A program made the position numbers and the translations under genes. From Hyphomonadaceae bacterium (GTDB lineage: Bacteria; Pseudomonadota; Alphaproteobacteria; Caulobacterales; Aquidulcibacteraceae): 51,704 bases of DNA. How positions within the stretch are numbered: the first letter of the stretch is position 1; every line of letters begins with the position of its first letter. This document shows positions 8,085-16,847 of this stretch, one piece after another. The DNA lies in assembly GCA_014378995.1 (NCBI GenBank), contig JACMMP010000166.1, positions 1-51,704 on the forward strand, given 5' to 3'. The notes below the pieces were generated by a model. The model had not been told where the DNA came from, searched no databases, and saw only the letters and a list, made by a program, of their open reading frames with translations.

Positions 8085-8642
8085 TTATTGGCTGAGGATG
8101 ATGCTCAGGATAACGCCGGTGGCGATGCCGACGAGCAGCATGTCGCCGCGGTCGTCTTCGACGTAGCGATAGCCACGCGGCGGCGCACGCAGGTGCTCGC
8201 GGCGATAGTCTACCGTGCGGTAGCGGGTCTGATAGTAGGACGGCAGACGTTCACCACGGCGCCACGTACGATAGCCGGCTTCGTAGCCGCGGCGACCTTC
8301 GTAATGGGCAGGCGGCGGTCCGTAATTCCAGCGGCCATTATAGCTGTAGCCATTGTGGCGTTGGTTGTCCCAGCGCTGCTGACGGCGGTTGTCGCGGTCA
8401 CCGCGGCGGTCATCGCGGTCGTAGCGATCGCCCCGATTGTCGTTGTCGCCGCGGCGGTCGCCTCTGCGATCGTCGCGATCGTAGCGGTCACCGCGTCGGT
8501 CGTCGCGATCTCGGCGATCGTCATTGTCGCCGCGGCCGAACGCCTGCGTGGCGACCTGCCCGGCGGTTTGCGCGGAAGCCGTGGCCGCCAGCGGGCCGAC
8601 CAGCATCAGGGCCGTCGCGGCTGCGAGCGTAAAGCGTTTCAT
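8085..8642 (-). CDS. RcnB-like periplasmic protein with Asp/Arg repeats
   Basis: A 185-residue exported protein. Residues 1-25 are a signal peptide ending TASAQ. Residues 36-88 are a low-complexity tract built from DDRRGDRYDR-type units repeated several times. The C-terminal half holds the RcnB-type domain: Trp/Tyr-rich YNGRWNYGPPPAHYEG, then YRTWRRGERLP, YYQTRYRTVDYR, HLRAPPRGYRYVEDDRGDMLLVGIATGVI. In E. coli RcnB is a periplasmic protein affecting nickel/cobalt export; for this large, divergent family the role is not established. The gene stands alone with its own terminator. Confidence 0.85.
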   Translation of the reverse strand: MKRFTLAAATALMLVGPLAATASAQTAGQVATQAFGRGDNDDRRDRDDRRGDRYDRDDRRGDRRGDNDNRGDRYDRDDRRGDRDNRRQQRWDNQRHNGYSYNGRWNYGPPPAHYEGRRGYEAGYRTWRRGERLPSYYQTRYRTVDYRREHLRAPPRGYRYVEDDRGDMLLVGIATGVILSIILSQ

Positions 8643-8787
8643 AATGTGCTCCTCAACGAAAACGGCCCGCGTAGAAACGAAGGCCTCTCGTCCGATTGAG
8701 AACCTAGTCGAAGCACCCTGAACTGCCTGTGGGCCACTTGCTCAGGGCGGACACAGGGTGTTGTCAGAGTTTGTCGGGAACTTTGCG

Positions 8788-10164
8788 TTACCCCTTCCGC
8801 CGCCAGGTGCTGCCGCTTGCGTTGTCCATCACTTCTACGCCGCGCTCCGCCAGTGCGTCGCGCAGGCGGTCGGACTCTGCGTAGTCCTTGGCGGCGCGGG
8901 CGGCCACGCGTGCGGCGACGAGGGCGTCGATCTCGCCAGCTTGCTCGCCGAAGCTGGCGCGGAACCAGTGCTCAGGATCGCTTTGCAGCAGGCCGACGAG
9001 CGCGCCGGCGGCGAGCAGATCGGCTTTCGCCTGGGCTTGCTCGGCTGGCTTCTTGGCATTGTTGGCGTTGGTGACGAGCGCGGAGAGCTCGGCGATCGCG
9101 GCAGGCGTGTTGAGATCGTCGGCCAGAGCGGCGACGAAGGCCGCCGGCGGTTCGGCGTCAACGTCGGGGGCATCGTTCAGGCGCAGCACCGCCCCGTACA
9201 TACGGTCCAAGCTCTTTTGCGCTTGCTCCAAAAGTTCGTCGTTCCAATCCAGCGGCGCTTTGTAGTGCGCGCTGAGCAGCGCATAGCGAATGGTTTCGCC
9301 TTGCCAGCCCTGCTCCAGCAATTCGCGCGGCGTGATGATGTTGCCGATGGATTTGGACATCTTCTCTTTGTCCATCGTCAGGAAGCCATTGTGCATCCAG
9401 ACGCGCGCCAGGGCGTGACCGTGCGCCGACTCGCTTTGCGCAATTTCGTTTTCGTGGTGCGGAAAGATGAGATCGATGCCGCCGCCGTGAATGTCGATGG
9501 GCGAGCCAAGCTCTTCCTCGATCATGGCCGAGCATTCGATGTGCCAGCCGGGGCGCCCAGCGCCGAACGGCGCCTCCCATGACGGCTCGCCGGGCTTCGA
9601 AGCTTTCCAGAGCGCAAAGTCGGAGGACGCGCGTTTATCGTCCTCGCCGTCGACGCGGGCGCCGGCTTTGAGATCGTCCTGAGCGCGGCCGGAGAGCTTG
9701 CCGTAATCTTCATCCGCGGCGACGGAGAAATAGACGCCGCTCGGCACGGCGTAAGCCGCGCCGTTTGCGATCAGTTTTTCGATGACGGCGACCATGGCCG
9801 GCACGTTCTCGGTGGCGCGCGGGCGATGCGTCGGCGTCAGCACGTTGAGCGCGCCCATGTCAGATTCGTACTGCTCCTCCACCGCGCGCGTGATCTCGGC
9901 AATCGGCACGCCGCGCTCGATCGAGGCGGTGATGATCTTATCGTCGATGTCGGTGTAGTTGCGCGCGTAGAGCACGGCCTTCTCGCCATAGGCGTGGCGC
10001 AGCAGCCGAAACAGCACGTCGAACACCACTGGCGGGCGGGCGTTGCCGATGTGGGCGACGTTATAAACCGTGGGTCCGCAGACATACATCGTGACCCGCT
10101 TGGGATCGGTGGGGACGAACGGCTCTTTTCGCCGCGTCAACGTGTTCGTCAGTTGGATTTTCAT
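8788..10164 (-). CDS. cysS: Cysteinyl-tRNA synthetase
   Basis: A 458-residue class I synthetase that charges tRNA-Cys. The zinc-ligand Cys29 in YVCGPTVYN and the HIGH-type motif HIGN at 38-41 are present, as are the zinc-site WHIECSAMIEEELG and DIHGGGIDLIFPHHENEIAQSE segments and the KMSKS motif in KEKMSKSIGNI near 270. The C-terminal DALR-like helical region is complete. Size is normal. It is divergently arranged with folE, and an unremarkable 180-base region separates the two. Confidence 0.98.
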   Translation of the reverse strand: MKIQLTNTLTRRKEPFVPTDPKRVTMYVCGPTVYNVAHIGNARPPVVFDVLFRLLRHAYGEKAVLYARNYTDIDDKIITASIERGVPIAEITRAVEEQYESDMGALNVLTPTHRPRATENVPAMVAVIEKLIANGAAYAVPSGVYFSVAADEDYGKLSGRAQDDLKAGARVDGEDDKRASSDFALWKASKPGEPSWEAPFGAGRPGWHIECSAMIEEELGSPIDIHGGGIDLIFPHHENEIAQSESAHGHALARVWMHNGFLTMDKEKMSKSIGNIITPRELLEQGWQGETIRYALLSAHYKAPLDWNDELLEQAQKSLDRMYGAVLRLNDAPDVDAEPPAAFVAALADDLNTPAAIAELSALVTNANNAKKPAEQAQAKADLLAAGALVGLLQSDPEHWFRASFGEQAGEIDALVAARVAARAAKDYAESDRLRDALAERGVEVMDNASGSTWRRKG

Positions 10165-10344
10165 ACGGATTGGGTTCTAGCGGTCCCGTGTGCTACACTC
10201 CATATCCAAACCGGGGCGCGATTGGCCCCGCTGCCTGAGGGTAATCCCGCGGGCGGGCGTTAAGTCCGGGTGTCTGTCTCGCTCGTATGAGCCTGAACGA
10301 ACCCTCCCGGCTCGACCCCCGCCCCTCAGAGTGTAGGACTTCTA

Positions 10345-10959
10345 ATGAGTGAGATTTTGAAGTGGCGCTCGCCTGAAGAGGCGAACGCAAAGCGACCCTC
10401 CCGCGAAACGGCGATGGAAGCCGTCCGGACGCTGATCGCTTGGGCCGGCGACGATCCCGAACGCGAAGGGCTGAAGGATACCCCCAAACGCGTGGTCGAC
10501 GCCTATCGCGAATGGTTTCGCGGCTATGACGAGTGCCCGGCGGACGAACTCTCGCGCGTGTTCGAAGAGGTCAGCGGCTATGACGATATGGTCATGCTGA
10601 AGAAGATCGATGTGGAGAGCCATTGCGAGCACCACATCGCGCCGTTTCTCGGCAAGGCGTATGTGGCCTACATGCCGACCGACGCCGTCGTTGGCATTTC
10701 CAAGATCGCGCGCGTGGTCGAGATCTTCGCTAAGCGCCTGCAGACGCAAGAGACGATGACCTCGCAGATCGCCCAGGCGATCGAAGAGACGCTGAAGCCG
10801 CGCGGCGTCGCCGTTTTGATCGACGCTGAGCATCAGTGCATGAGCACACGCGGCGTCCACCACAAAGATGTGACGACGGTGACGACGCAATTCACCGGCG
10901 CGTTCAAGGACGACGCGGAATTGCGTAACCGGTTCTTGAAGCTGGCGGGCTACGGCTGA
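10345..10959 (+). CDS. folE: GTP cyclohydrolase I
   Basis: A 204-residue enzyme converting GTP to 7,8-dihydroneopterin triphosphate, the first step of folate synthesis. Zinc ligands are visible as C94 and H97 in [11 protein letters not shown] and a second Cys in [10 protein letters not shown]; the GKAYVAYMP and [20 protein letters not shown] signatures are clear. The homodecameric type I enzyme normally has this length. AGGAC precedes the ATG at a normal distance. The folate gene folP lies 24 kb away in the same window, so the pathway is not in one operon. The 3' end overlaps a convergent gene by 10 bases. Confidence 0.98.
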   Translation: MSEILKWRSPEEANAKRPSRETAMEAVRTLIAWAGDDPEREGLKDTPKRVVDAYREWFRGYDECPADELSRVFEEVSGYDDMVMLKKIDVESHCEHHIAPFLGKAYVAYMPTDAVVGISKIARVVEIFAKRLQTQETMTSQIAQAIEETLKPRGVAVLIDAEHQCMSTRGVHHKDVTTVTTQFTGAFKDDAELRNRFLKLAGYG

Positions 10960-11435
10960 GGCGCGGCGACAGGCGGCTCGGCAAACTCACGGTAAATATC
11001 GATCAAGTCGATGCCCTGCGAGCCGAGGCTTGCGACGACAATCAGCAAAGCAGCCGTGTAAACGAGATTGACGATAAGGCCGAGACCGAGCGCATCCCAA
11101 AATCGGCCCCGCAACGCGTCTTTGATGATCTTGGGCTCTTCGCGCGCGAGCACATAGGCGGCGAAATTGGCAAGCACGCTCTGGGCGGTGTTCTTGCTGC
11201 TCTCAATGCGCACGTCGTTCCAACCGAGGGTGTAATCGACGATTTCATCGACGTTTGGCGCCCGATTCCGCTCGGTGCGGAAGCGGATCATCCACTCGCG
11301 TTTGTCTTTCTTGTAGAGTCCGTACGCGACCATCCCGGCGACGTCATTGACGGCGGGATCCACGAACTTTTCAAAGATGTCGTTGTGCCTGGGATTGGAA
11401 GCTTGCGCAGGGGACGTCAATTCGGTCCCATGCAT
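10950..11435 (-). CDS. Unknown protein with C-terminal membrane segment
   Basis: A 161-residue protein of no family I can name. Residues 1-110 are polar and probably cytoplasmic, with the segments [28 protein letters not shown], a charged middle and [21 protein letters not shown]. One strong hydrophobic helix follows ([23 protein letters not shown], about 115-137), with a short tail outside. It is the second gene of a two-gene cassette: the small gene upstream ends nine bases before its ATG. Its 3' end overlaps folE by 10 bases on the opposite strand. The arrangement of a small soluble protein plus a membrane protein is seen in several stress and conflict cassettes, but nothing here proves such a role. 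Confidence 0.72.
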   Translation of the reverse strand: MHGTELTSPAQASNPRHNDIFEKFVDPAVNDVAGMVAYGLYKKDKREWMIRFRTERNRAPNVDEIVDYTLGWNDVRIESSKNTAQSVLANFAAYVLAREEPKIIKDALRGRFWDALGLGLIVNLVYTAALLIVVASLGSQGIDLIDIYREFAEPPVAAPQP

Positions 11436-11444
11436 GAGCGCTGA

Positions 11445-11621
11445 CTAACGCTGTGTTTTCGCGGCTTGGCTGAGTGCGGTGTTCGCGCATTTGATCGCGT
11501 CGCGGAGAACGTCGCGATCGACAGATCGGATCACGCCTCCGGGCACCCGAATATCGAAAAACGCAGAGCCGCCTTTGTTGTTCGCCATTGCGACTGGCGT
11601 CACCGATCTTTTGTCGCTCAT
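11445..11621 (-). CDS. Unknown 58-residue protein, first gene of cassette
   Basis: A small soluble protein with a positively charged start (SDKRSVTPVAMANNKGG), a predicted strand-turn-strand (SAFFDIRVPGGVIRSVDRDVLRDAI) and a C-terminal helix (KCANTALSQAAKTQR). The ATG has AGGGAG seven bases upstream, a better start than an earlier one 37 codons upstream, which would read through the promoter-like region. The stop is nine bases from the next gene. No family recognised. The local DNA upstream is markedly AT-richer than the window average. Confidence 0.65.
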   Translation of the reverse strand: MSDKRSVTPVAMANNKGGSAFFDIRVPGGVIRSVDRDVLRDAIKCANTALSQAAKTQR

Positions 11622-11667
11622 TGACTTGCTCCCTGCCAGCTTCCCAAATTTACCCCAAGCAGGCTTA

Positions 11668-11695
11668 CAATTAGTTAAACCCTGGGTTGTGTCAA
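11668..11695 (-). promoter_or_regulatory. Sigma70-type promoter with palindrome in the spacer
   Basis: Reading the minus strand, a perfect TTGACA is followed after 16 bases by TAATTG. The spacer contains the palindrome AACCCAGGGTT, which could bind a repressor. The site lies about 47 bases before the ATG of the 58-residue gene, in an AT-rich patch. Consensus matching by eye only. Confidence 0.5.
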
Positions 11696-11881
11696 TCGGC
11701 AAGGCGATTTGGATTTTTCTGAACATAACCAACCACTTGCATCCTTTGGTTGCGCCCGCCTCGGGTAAAACGCATCCGCGGCGCTTCGGTTCGACCCAAC
11801 GAAATGAGGCTCGGTCGGATTAAGCGTGCCGCTCTGCCCGCATTCGCGCCGTGACTGCGGTCATCCCGCGCGACGCCCGGA

Positions 11882-12589
11882 CTACTGCAGCGGCACCGCG
11901 CGCAGCGCGTAAGTGATGAACAGCGTCAGATCGAGGTCGCCGCTGCGGCGGAATGCGACTGGACTCTCTAATCCCGAAATTTCCGGGCGGAAGCCCTCGC
12001 CCATGGCGGCGGCGACGTTGCGACCGTCAGCGACAATGGCCGCCATGAGCGGCGCGCGATATTGCGGCAGGTCAACGACGGTGAGCTGCAGCTCGTCCTC
12101 CTCGAATTCAACGCTCGCCCGGCCGTTCTCTCCAATCGACTCCACGAATTGGGTGAAGCGCCCGCGCGCGGCGTCGAGCGTATCGCTAGGCCCGCGCGTC
12201 GCTGTGCGTAGCTGCACCACGACCTCACTTGAATCGGCCCGGCCGCCATAGGTTAAGAGCCGCATCGCCAAATCAACGGTGAAGGGGCGAAGCACCTCGT
12301 CCTGCATTAGCGAGATGGTGACGTCGCTTGCCCGCGCGCGTCGGGCCATGTCGTCAAGCGTGGCTCGAATTTCGCGGGCGCGCACGGCGGCGTCGCGAGA
12401 GTCCGACCAGACGGTGGCGTTGACGAGGATAGCATCGGCGCGGCGCGTCAGGGTGATGGCGGGCAGCACCAAGTCTTCATAGCGTTCAAGCCGCGCGCCA
12501 GTGACGACGATCTCCTCTTCCTGGGCCGCGGCAGTCGTAACGCACGCAGCGGTCAACGCCGCCGCAATCAGCACACTTCGAAACAACAT
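11882..12589 (-). CDS. Exported protein of unknown function with EIVVTG mature N-terminus
   Basis: A 235-residue exported protein: a signal peptide (LFRSVLIAAALTAACVTTAAAQ) and then EEEIVVTGARLERYED at the mature start. E-I-V-V-T-G is the TonB-box-adjacent sequence typical of Caulobacterales and sphingomonad TonB-dependent receptors, but there is no plug or barrel here. The rest alternates helix and strand (ITLTRRADAILVNATVWSDSRD; EIRATLDDMARRARA; DSSEVVVQLRTATRG; LDLTLFITYALR) in a pattern loosely like SIMPL/DUF541 proteins. I cannot assign a function. It is preceded by the DUF817 gene on the same strand. Confidence 0.68.
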   Translation of the reverse strand: MLFRSVLIAAALTAACVTTAAAQEEEIVVTGARLERYEDLVLPAITLTRRADAILVNATVWSDSRDAAVRAREIRATLDDMARRARASDVTISLMQDEVLRPFTVDLAMRLLTYGGRADSSEVVVQLRTATRGPSDTLDAARGRFTQFVESIGENGRASVEFEEDELQLTVVDLPQYRAPLMAAIVADGRNVAAAMGEGFRPEISGLESPVAFRRSGDLDLTLFITYALRAVPLQ

Positions 12590-12655
12590 AAGCGCCTCCC
12601 TCGAACGTGAGGCTGCTTCAGGTTTTGTGAAGCGACAATGCGTGCGGGCGCGCCC

Positions 12656-13558
12656 TCACTCCGACGTGATCGCCCGAGCGCCCGGCTCTCGCGTTTGTGA
12701 AGCGCCTGGCGCTTCGACGCGCTTCGGCTTGTGCACCAAGCTCACCAACACAAAGCTCAGTAACATCAGCAAATACCACGCGCCCATCTTTTCGATCGAG
12801 ACCACGTGCCAGCCGTCGCGCTGGCTGGGATAGACCCAAGCGGCGGCGAAAGTGCCGAGATTTTCCGCAAACCAGATGAAGAGCGCCACCAGCACGTAGC
12901 CGATCAGCATCGGCATGCGGCGCGGTTTTTGGTCGGGCGTGAACACGAACCAGGCGCGGCCGAAGATCAACGCTGAAAAGGCGAAGAGGCCGAGGCGGAT
13001 GTCGATGGTGTAGTGGTGGGTGAAGAAATTCACGTAAGCGAGCAGCGCCAGCAGCCACGTCGCCCAGAGCGGCGGGTAATTAATATATTTGATCTCGAAC
13101 AGCCGCGTGGCGCGGGCGATGTAGGAGCCGATGCAGGCGTACATGAAGCCGGAGAAGAGCGGCACGTCGGCAATGCGCAGCACGCTGGCTTCGGGATAGA
13201 TCCATGATCCCTGCGCCGTCTTGAAGATTTCCATGATGGTGCCGACGACGTGGAAGATCAAAATCACCAGCGCCTCGTCCCAGCGCTCGAGCTTGGTGGC
13301 GAGCAAAGCGCCCTGGATGGCGAGCGAGGCCAGCACCAAAAAATCGTAACGCGCCAGCAGCGCGTTATCGGGCCAGAGCAAGTGGGTGCCGACGAGCAGC
13401 ACGATCATCAGCCCGCCAAAAAGGCACGCCCACGCTTGCTTCAGCCCAAACAGCAGGAACTCATAGGCCCAGCCCTGCCATTTCGACCGTTCCGCCCAGG
13501 GCCGGGCCCAGGCGTCAAAAGCCGCGACTTGCGCCTTGATCCGGTCTTTCAGACTCAT
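12656..13558 (-). CDS. DUF817 family integral membrane protein
   Basis: A 300-residue polytopic membrane protein with about eight hydrophobic helices. It matches the DUF817 pattern throughout: AWACLFGGLMIVL near the N-terminus, TAQGSWIYPE, VPLFSGFMYACIGSYIARATRLFE, YVNFFTHHYTIDIR with its His pair, the MPMLIGYVLVALFIWFAENLGTF helix, and WYLLMLLSFVLVSL near the end. DUF817 has no established activity; the conserved His, Asp and Trp residues at membrane borders hint at metal or heme contact, which is speculation. A basic 25-residue tail follows the last helix. Confidence 0.9.
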   Translation of the reverse strand: MSLKDRIKAQVAAFDAWARPWAERSKWQGWAYEFLLFGLKQAWACLFGGLMIVLLVGTHLLWPDNALLARYDFLVLASLAIQGALLATKLERWDEALVILIFHVVGTIMEIFKTAQGSWIYPEASVLRIADVPLFSGFMYACIGSYIARATRLFEIKYINYPPLWATWLLALLAYVNFFTHHYTIDIRLGLFAFSALIFGRAWFVFTPDQKPRRMPMLIGYVLVALFIWFAENLGTFAAAWVYPSQRDGWHVVSIEKMGAWYLLMLLSFVLVSLVHKPKRVEAPGASQTREPGARAITSE

Positions 13559-13605
13559 CGCTTCACGCTAGCGGCATTTGCCCGGCGCGCGTAGATGAGA
13601 GCTGA

Positions 13606-14709
13606 ATGAAGGTCGCCGTCGTCGGACTCGGGGTTGCTGGGCTCAGCATCTGCGCGCGGTTGGCGCTCGCCGGCCACGACGTGCTCGGATTCGAGCAATT
13701 CGAACCGATGCACGAGAGCGGCTCCTCGCATGGCGACACACGGATCATGCGGCTGACGCCCGGTGAGGGTGAAGTCTATGTGCGCCTTGCCCGGAGGGCG
13801 GCGGCGACGTGGCGGGCCTGGGAGGGCCTCGCCGGGCGCCCGCTGATCGAGTGGACGACGGGGCTGATGGCCGGGCCCCGCGGCTCTCCTTTCGTCGCTG
13901 CGTGCCAGCGTTTGAGCCGCCAGCCGGCGGCGCTGCTGCGGGGCGATGCGATCCATCCGCTGACGCGCGGCCGTTTGGCGATGCCCTACGAGTGGGACGT
14001 GTTTCGCCAAGAGGATGCCGGCGTCATAGCCGCCGACGCAACGCGCGCGTTTCTGCTGCGGCAAGCAGCGAACTGGGGCGCGCGCCTGTTTCATCGCCGG
14101 CGCCTCGATGCGCCGATCGAAACGCCGGCGCTGCGGATCGACGGCGAGACGATGACATTTGACGCCGTGATCGTTGCGGGCGGCGCGTGGGCGGGGAAAT
14201 TACTGCCGGAATTTGCGGGGCGGCTCGAGGTGAAGCGGCGCGTGGTCGGCTGGTTCGAGACCGATGCGCCGCGCCTGTTGCCGGTGATCTGCGTCGATAA
14301 CGAGGAAGGCGTATTCGGCATGCCGGCGCCGCGCGGATATTATAAGCTAGGCCTGCACGCGGTCGGCGGCGCAACCGATCCAGATCACGTCCGCGAACCC
14401 GACGCCCGCGACGCAGCGCTGCTTTCGCAACACGCCGCGCTGCTGCTGCCGACGCATCGCCCCGAGCCGGTGCGCATGCAGCGTTGTCTCTACACCGTCA
14501 CGCCGGATGAGAACTTTCTCATCGCGCAAAGCGCGAACCACGAGCGCGTGCTGCTATTCTCCGCCTGCTCCGGCCACGGTTTCAAATATGCGCCAGTGTT
14601 CGGGGAACTCGCACAAGAATGGCTGAACGGCTTGCCTTCGGCTGAGCTGGAGGCGTTCGGCTCGCACCGGCGCGGCGATGTTAACCGCTTGGGCGCTCCG
14701 AAGGCGTAG
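13606..14709 (+). CDS. Sarcosine oxidase/N-methyltryptophan oxidase-like flavoenzyme
   Basis: A 367-residue FAD-dependent oxidase of the DAO superfamily, monomeric sarcosine oxidase branch. The ADP-binding Rossmann motif is at residues 4-15 (AVVGLGVAGLSI), followed by GSSHGDTRIMRL, which is diagnostic for this branch. The Cys that forms the covalent flavin link in this branch is present in RCLYTVTPDENF near residue 289, and the FAD-proximal C-terminus reads FSACSGHGFKYAPVFGE. The reaction would be oxidative demethylation of an N-methyl amino acid with release of formaldehyde. The exact substrate is not readable. It is a single gene divergent from DUF817. Confidence 0.9.
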   Translation: MKVAVVGLGVAGLSICARLALAGHDVLGFEQFEPMHESGSSHGDTRIMRLTPGEGEVYVRLARRAAATWRAWEGLAGRPLIEWTTGLMAGPRGSPFVAACQRLSRQPAALLRGDAIHPLTRGRLAMPYEWDVFRQEDAGVIAADATRAFLLRQAANWGARLFHRRRLDAPIETPALRIDGETMTFDAVIVAGGAWAGKLLPEFAGRLEVKRRVVGWFETDAPRLLPVICVDNEEGVFGMPAPRGYYKLGLHAVGGATDPDHVREPDARDAALLSQHAALLLPTHRPEPVRMQRCLYTVTPDENFLIAQSANHERVLLFSACSGHGFKYAPVFGELAQEWLNGLPSAELEAFGSHRRGDVNRLGAPKA

Positions 14710-14772
14710 GCGCCATATTTGAGTCATACGCGAGTCACGAAGCTGTCGCCGACTCAGCCGCATAAGCGCGCC

Positions 14773-14943
14773 ATGAACGCTGAGCAATTTCTCTCTTTGG
14801 CCGAGACGCTGCGCTCGTTTGCGCAGCACTCCGGCCGCGATCTCAACGCCGCCAACCTCTTCGTGCACGACATGCTGATGCGCGCGATCAAGGCCGATCC
14901 GGTGAACGAGCCCGATAGAGCGCCGCAACAGCGCGCGGCCTAG
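14773..14943 (+). CDS. Small helical protein, weakly sigma-region-2-like
   Basis: A 56-residue protein (AEQFLSLAETLRSFAQHSGRD, then LNAANLFVHDMLMRAIKAD). The second half vaguely recalls region 2 of ECF sigma factors (the D-L-V-Q-D-T-L-L-R-A pattern) but it is too short to bind a promoter. No strong ribosome binding site is visible. It ends overlapping the convergent PhoD gene by four bases. Could be a chance frame; function unknown. Confidence 0.45.
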   Translation: MNAEQFLSLAETLRSFAQHSGRDLNAANLFVHDMLMRAIKADPVNEPDRAPQQRAA

Positions 14944-16793
14944 TCCGCGGCGGTAATTGCGCCAATGCTAGGGCCTTGATCCGGCGCGACCGTGAACGCG
15001 GCGACGCGCGCTGTCTCATAATCCTTCGAGAGCACCGTGGAGACGCTGAAGAACTCGGCCGTGGCCTGTTGTTTTGTCAGCGTGAGCACGATGTAGCCGC
15101 GATGGAGGCCGTCGTTATACTTCACGTGCGCATTGCGAGCGCGGACAGCGGCGTTGAAATCGACTCCCGCGGAAGCGAAATATTCCGCTTCACTGGGCGA
15201 GGTTATCGAAGTCGCGCCAAACTCGACGGCGACGCGCCCCTGCCCGTCATCAATCTCGTTCGCCCACGCCGTGTGCGTGTCGCCGGTGAGGACGAGGGTG
15301 TTGCCGCCGGCGGCGCGCACAGTGGAGAGCACGCGCGCGCGCGCGGCTGGATAGCCGTCCCAGGAATCTGTGCTGAGCGGAAACGGAAACCGCGTGAGCT
15401 TCAGTAATTGCGTCACCCCTGGACGCAGGCGCTCAAGCGCCGCGGCGAGCTGCGGCGGCGTGTTTGAAACGTCCGGCGCATCGACGCGCGCCATCAGCAC
15501 TTGATTGCCAATCACCTGCCAAGTCGCTCCGCCGCGCTTTGAGCGGTTGAGTTCGTCCGCCAGCCATTGCTCCTGCGCAGTGCCCATGAGCTGACGCTCG
15601 GGCGCATTCAAGAGCGCATTGATCGCATCGACGTCGGGCGCGAGGAAAAAGCCGCTCGGCACGTTGGGCAGGTTCTGCGCCATCGGCCCGGCGCGGCGCC
15701 AATCCAGGACCGGACGCAGTTCCGCGCCGATTTCTTCGTAGATCGCCGGCAGACGCTGCATCGTCGCGGTGTCGGGCTCGTGATCGCGTAAAGCGACGGC
15801 CGCGGTCGGGCTGGTGAAATTCCAGCGCTGCATGCGCACTGGCAGCTGCGTTGCGTAATCGAGCGGCTGCGTGCGCGCCAGCAAACGCGTCTCCAGCATG
15901 ATGAGGCTGAAGAGATCGCCGTACTCGAACGAGCGGTTGATCGCTTCGAACGCGCGGCCAGGCGCCGGATCGCGGATCGGCATCCATTCGTAATAGGCCT
16001 GGAGCGCCGCTTGCTTGCGCGCTGCGAACTGTCCCTCGCCTTCGTCGTGATTCTCCGCGCCGCTGGCGAAGCTGTCATTGGCCATCTCGTGATCGTCCCA
16101 GACAACGACCCACGGCGCCATGGCGTGCGCGGCCTGAAGCTCTGCTTCGGTTTTATACTGGGCGTGGCGGGCGCGATAATCATCGAGGCGCTGGCATTCC
16201 ACCTCTGGCGCCGGCACGCGGCCAAGCTGGATGGCGATGTCGCCGCCATAGCCGGCCAGGCCGTACTCGTAGATGTAATCGCCAAGATGGACGACGAGGT
16301 CGATGTCGTCGCGCTGGGCCAAAGATGCGTAGGCGTTGAAGAAGCCATGCGCGTATGAGGAGCAAGAGACGACAGCGAGCCGCGCGGTGTCGGCGCTGCC
16401 GCGCGGCATCGTGCGCGTTCTGCCGACGGGGCTTGAGACGCCGCCGGCGCGGAAGCCGTAGAAATACGGCGCCCCGGGACGCAGGCCCGTGACGTCCGCT
16501 TTGACGGTGTAGTCGCGCGCTTCGCTGGCTGCGATGACGCCGGTTTTCACGACGTCGGTGAGCTCTTGGTTGCGCGCCACGATCCAGCGCACAGGCACAT
16601 CGCCTGGCTGCTCGGGGCTGATGCGCGTCCAGATGATGACGCGATCCTGTTTGGGATCGCCGGACGCGACGCCGTGATTGAACGCAACCGCACCCTCATA
16701 AGGCGGGGTTTCGACATTCGGCGCACATGCGGCTGCCGCGCCCGTCGCCGCCGCCGCAAGCGCGCCGCGGCGCGTCCATCCCCGTTTGGTCAT
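14940..16793 (-). CDS. PhoD-family alkaline phosphatase/phosphodiesterase
   Basis: A 617-residue exported metallophosphoesterase of the PhoD family, which hydrolyses phosphate mono- and diesters outside the inner membrane using iron and calcium. The N-terminus has twin arginines (RRGALAAAATGAAAAC) and a lipobox-like AAAC, so it may be a Tat-exported lipoprotein. An N-terminal Fn3-like domain (HGVASGDPKQDRVIIWTRI...YFYGFRAGG) precedes the phosphatase core: SCSSYAHGFFNAYA, the metal motif HLGDYIYEYG, VVWDDHEMANDS, then VIGNQVLM and LTGDTHTAWANEI. It is a normal-length member. No Pho box was recognised upstream. Confidence 0.93.
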   Translation of the reverse strand: MTKRGWTRRGALAAAATGAAAACAPNVETPPYEGAVAFNHGVASGDPKQDRVIIWTRISPEQPGDVPVRWIVARNQELTDVVKTGVIAASEARDYTVKADVTGLRPGAPYFYGFRAGGVSSPVGRTRTMPRGSADTARLAVVSCSSYAHGFFNAYASLAQRDDIDLVVHLGDYIYEYGLAGYGGDIAIQLGRVPAPEVECQRLDDYRARHAQYKTEAELQAAHAMAPWVVVWDDHEMANDSFASGAENHDEGEGQFAARKQAALQAYYEWMPIRDPAPGRAFEAINRSFEYGDLFSLIMLETRLLARTQPLDYATQLPVRMQRWNFTSPTAAVALRDHEPDTATMQRLPAIYEEIGAELRPVLDWRRAGPMAQNLPNVPSGFFLAPDVDAINALLNAPERQLMGTAQEQWLADELNRSKRGGATWQVIGNQVLMARVDAPDVSNTPPQLAAALERLRPGVTQLLKLTRFPFPLSTDSWDGYPAARARVLSTVRAAGGNTLVLTGDTHTAWANEIDDGQGRVAVEFGATSITSPSEAEYFASAGVDFNAAVRARNAHVKYNDGLHRGYIVLTLTKQQATAEFFSVSTVLSKDYETARVAAFTVAPDQGPSIGAITAAD

Positions 16794-16847
16794 GACATCC
16801 TCCGCCGCTGTTAGAGCCCACCGGCGCCCTGCTCGCCAAGGGGCAAT

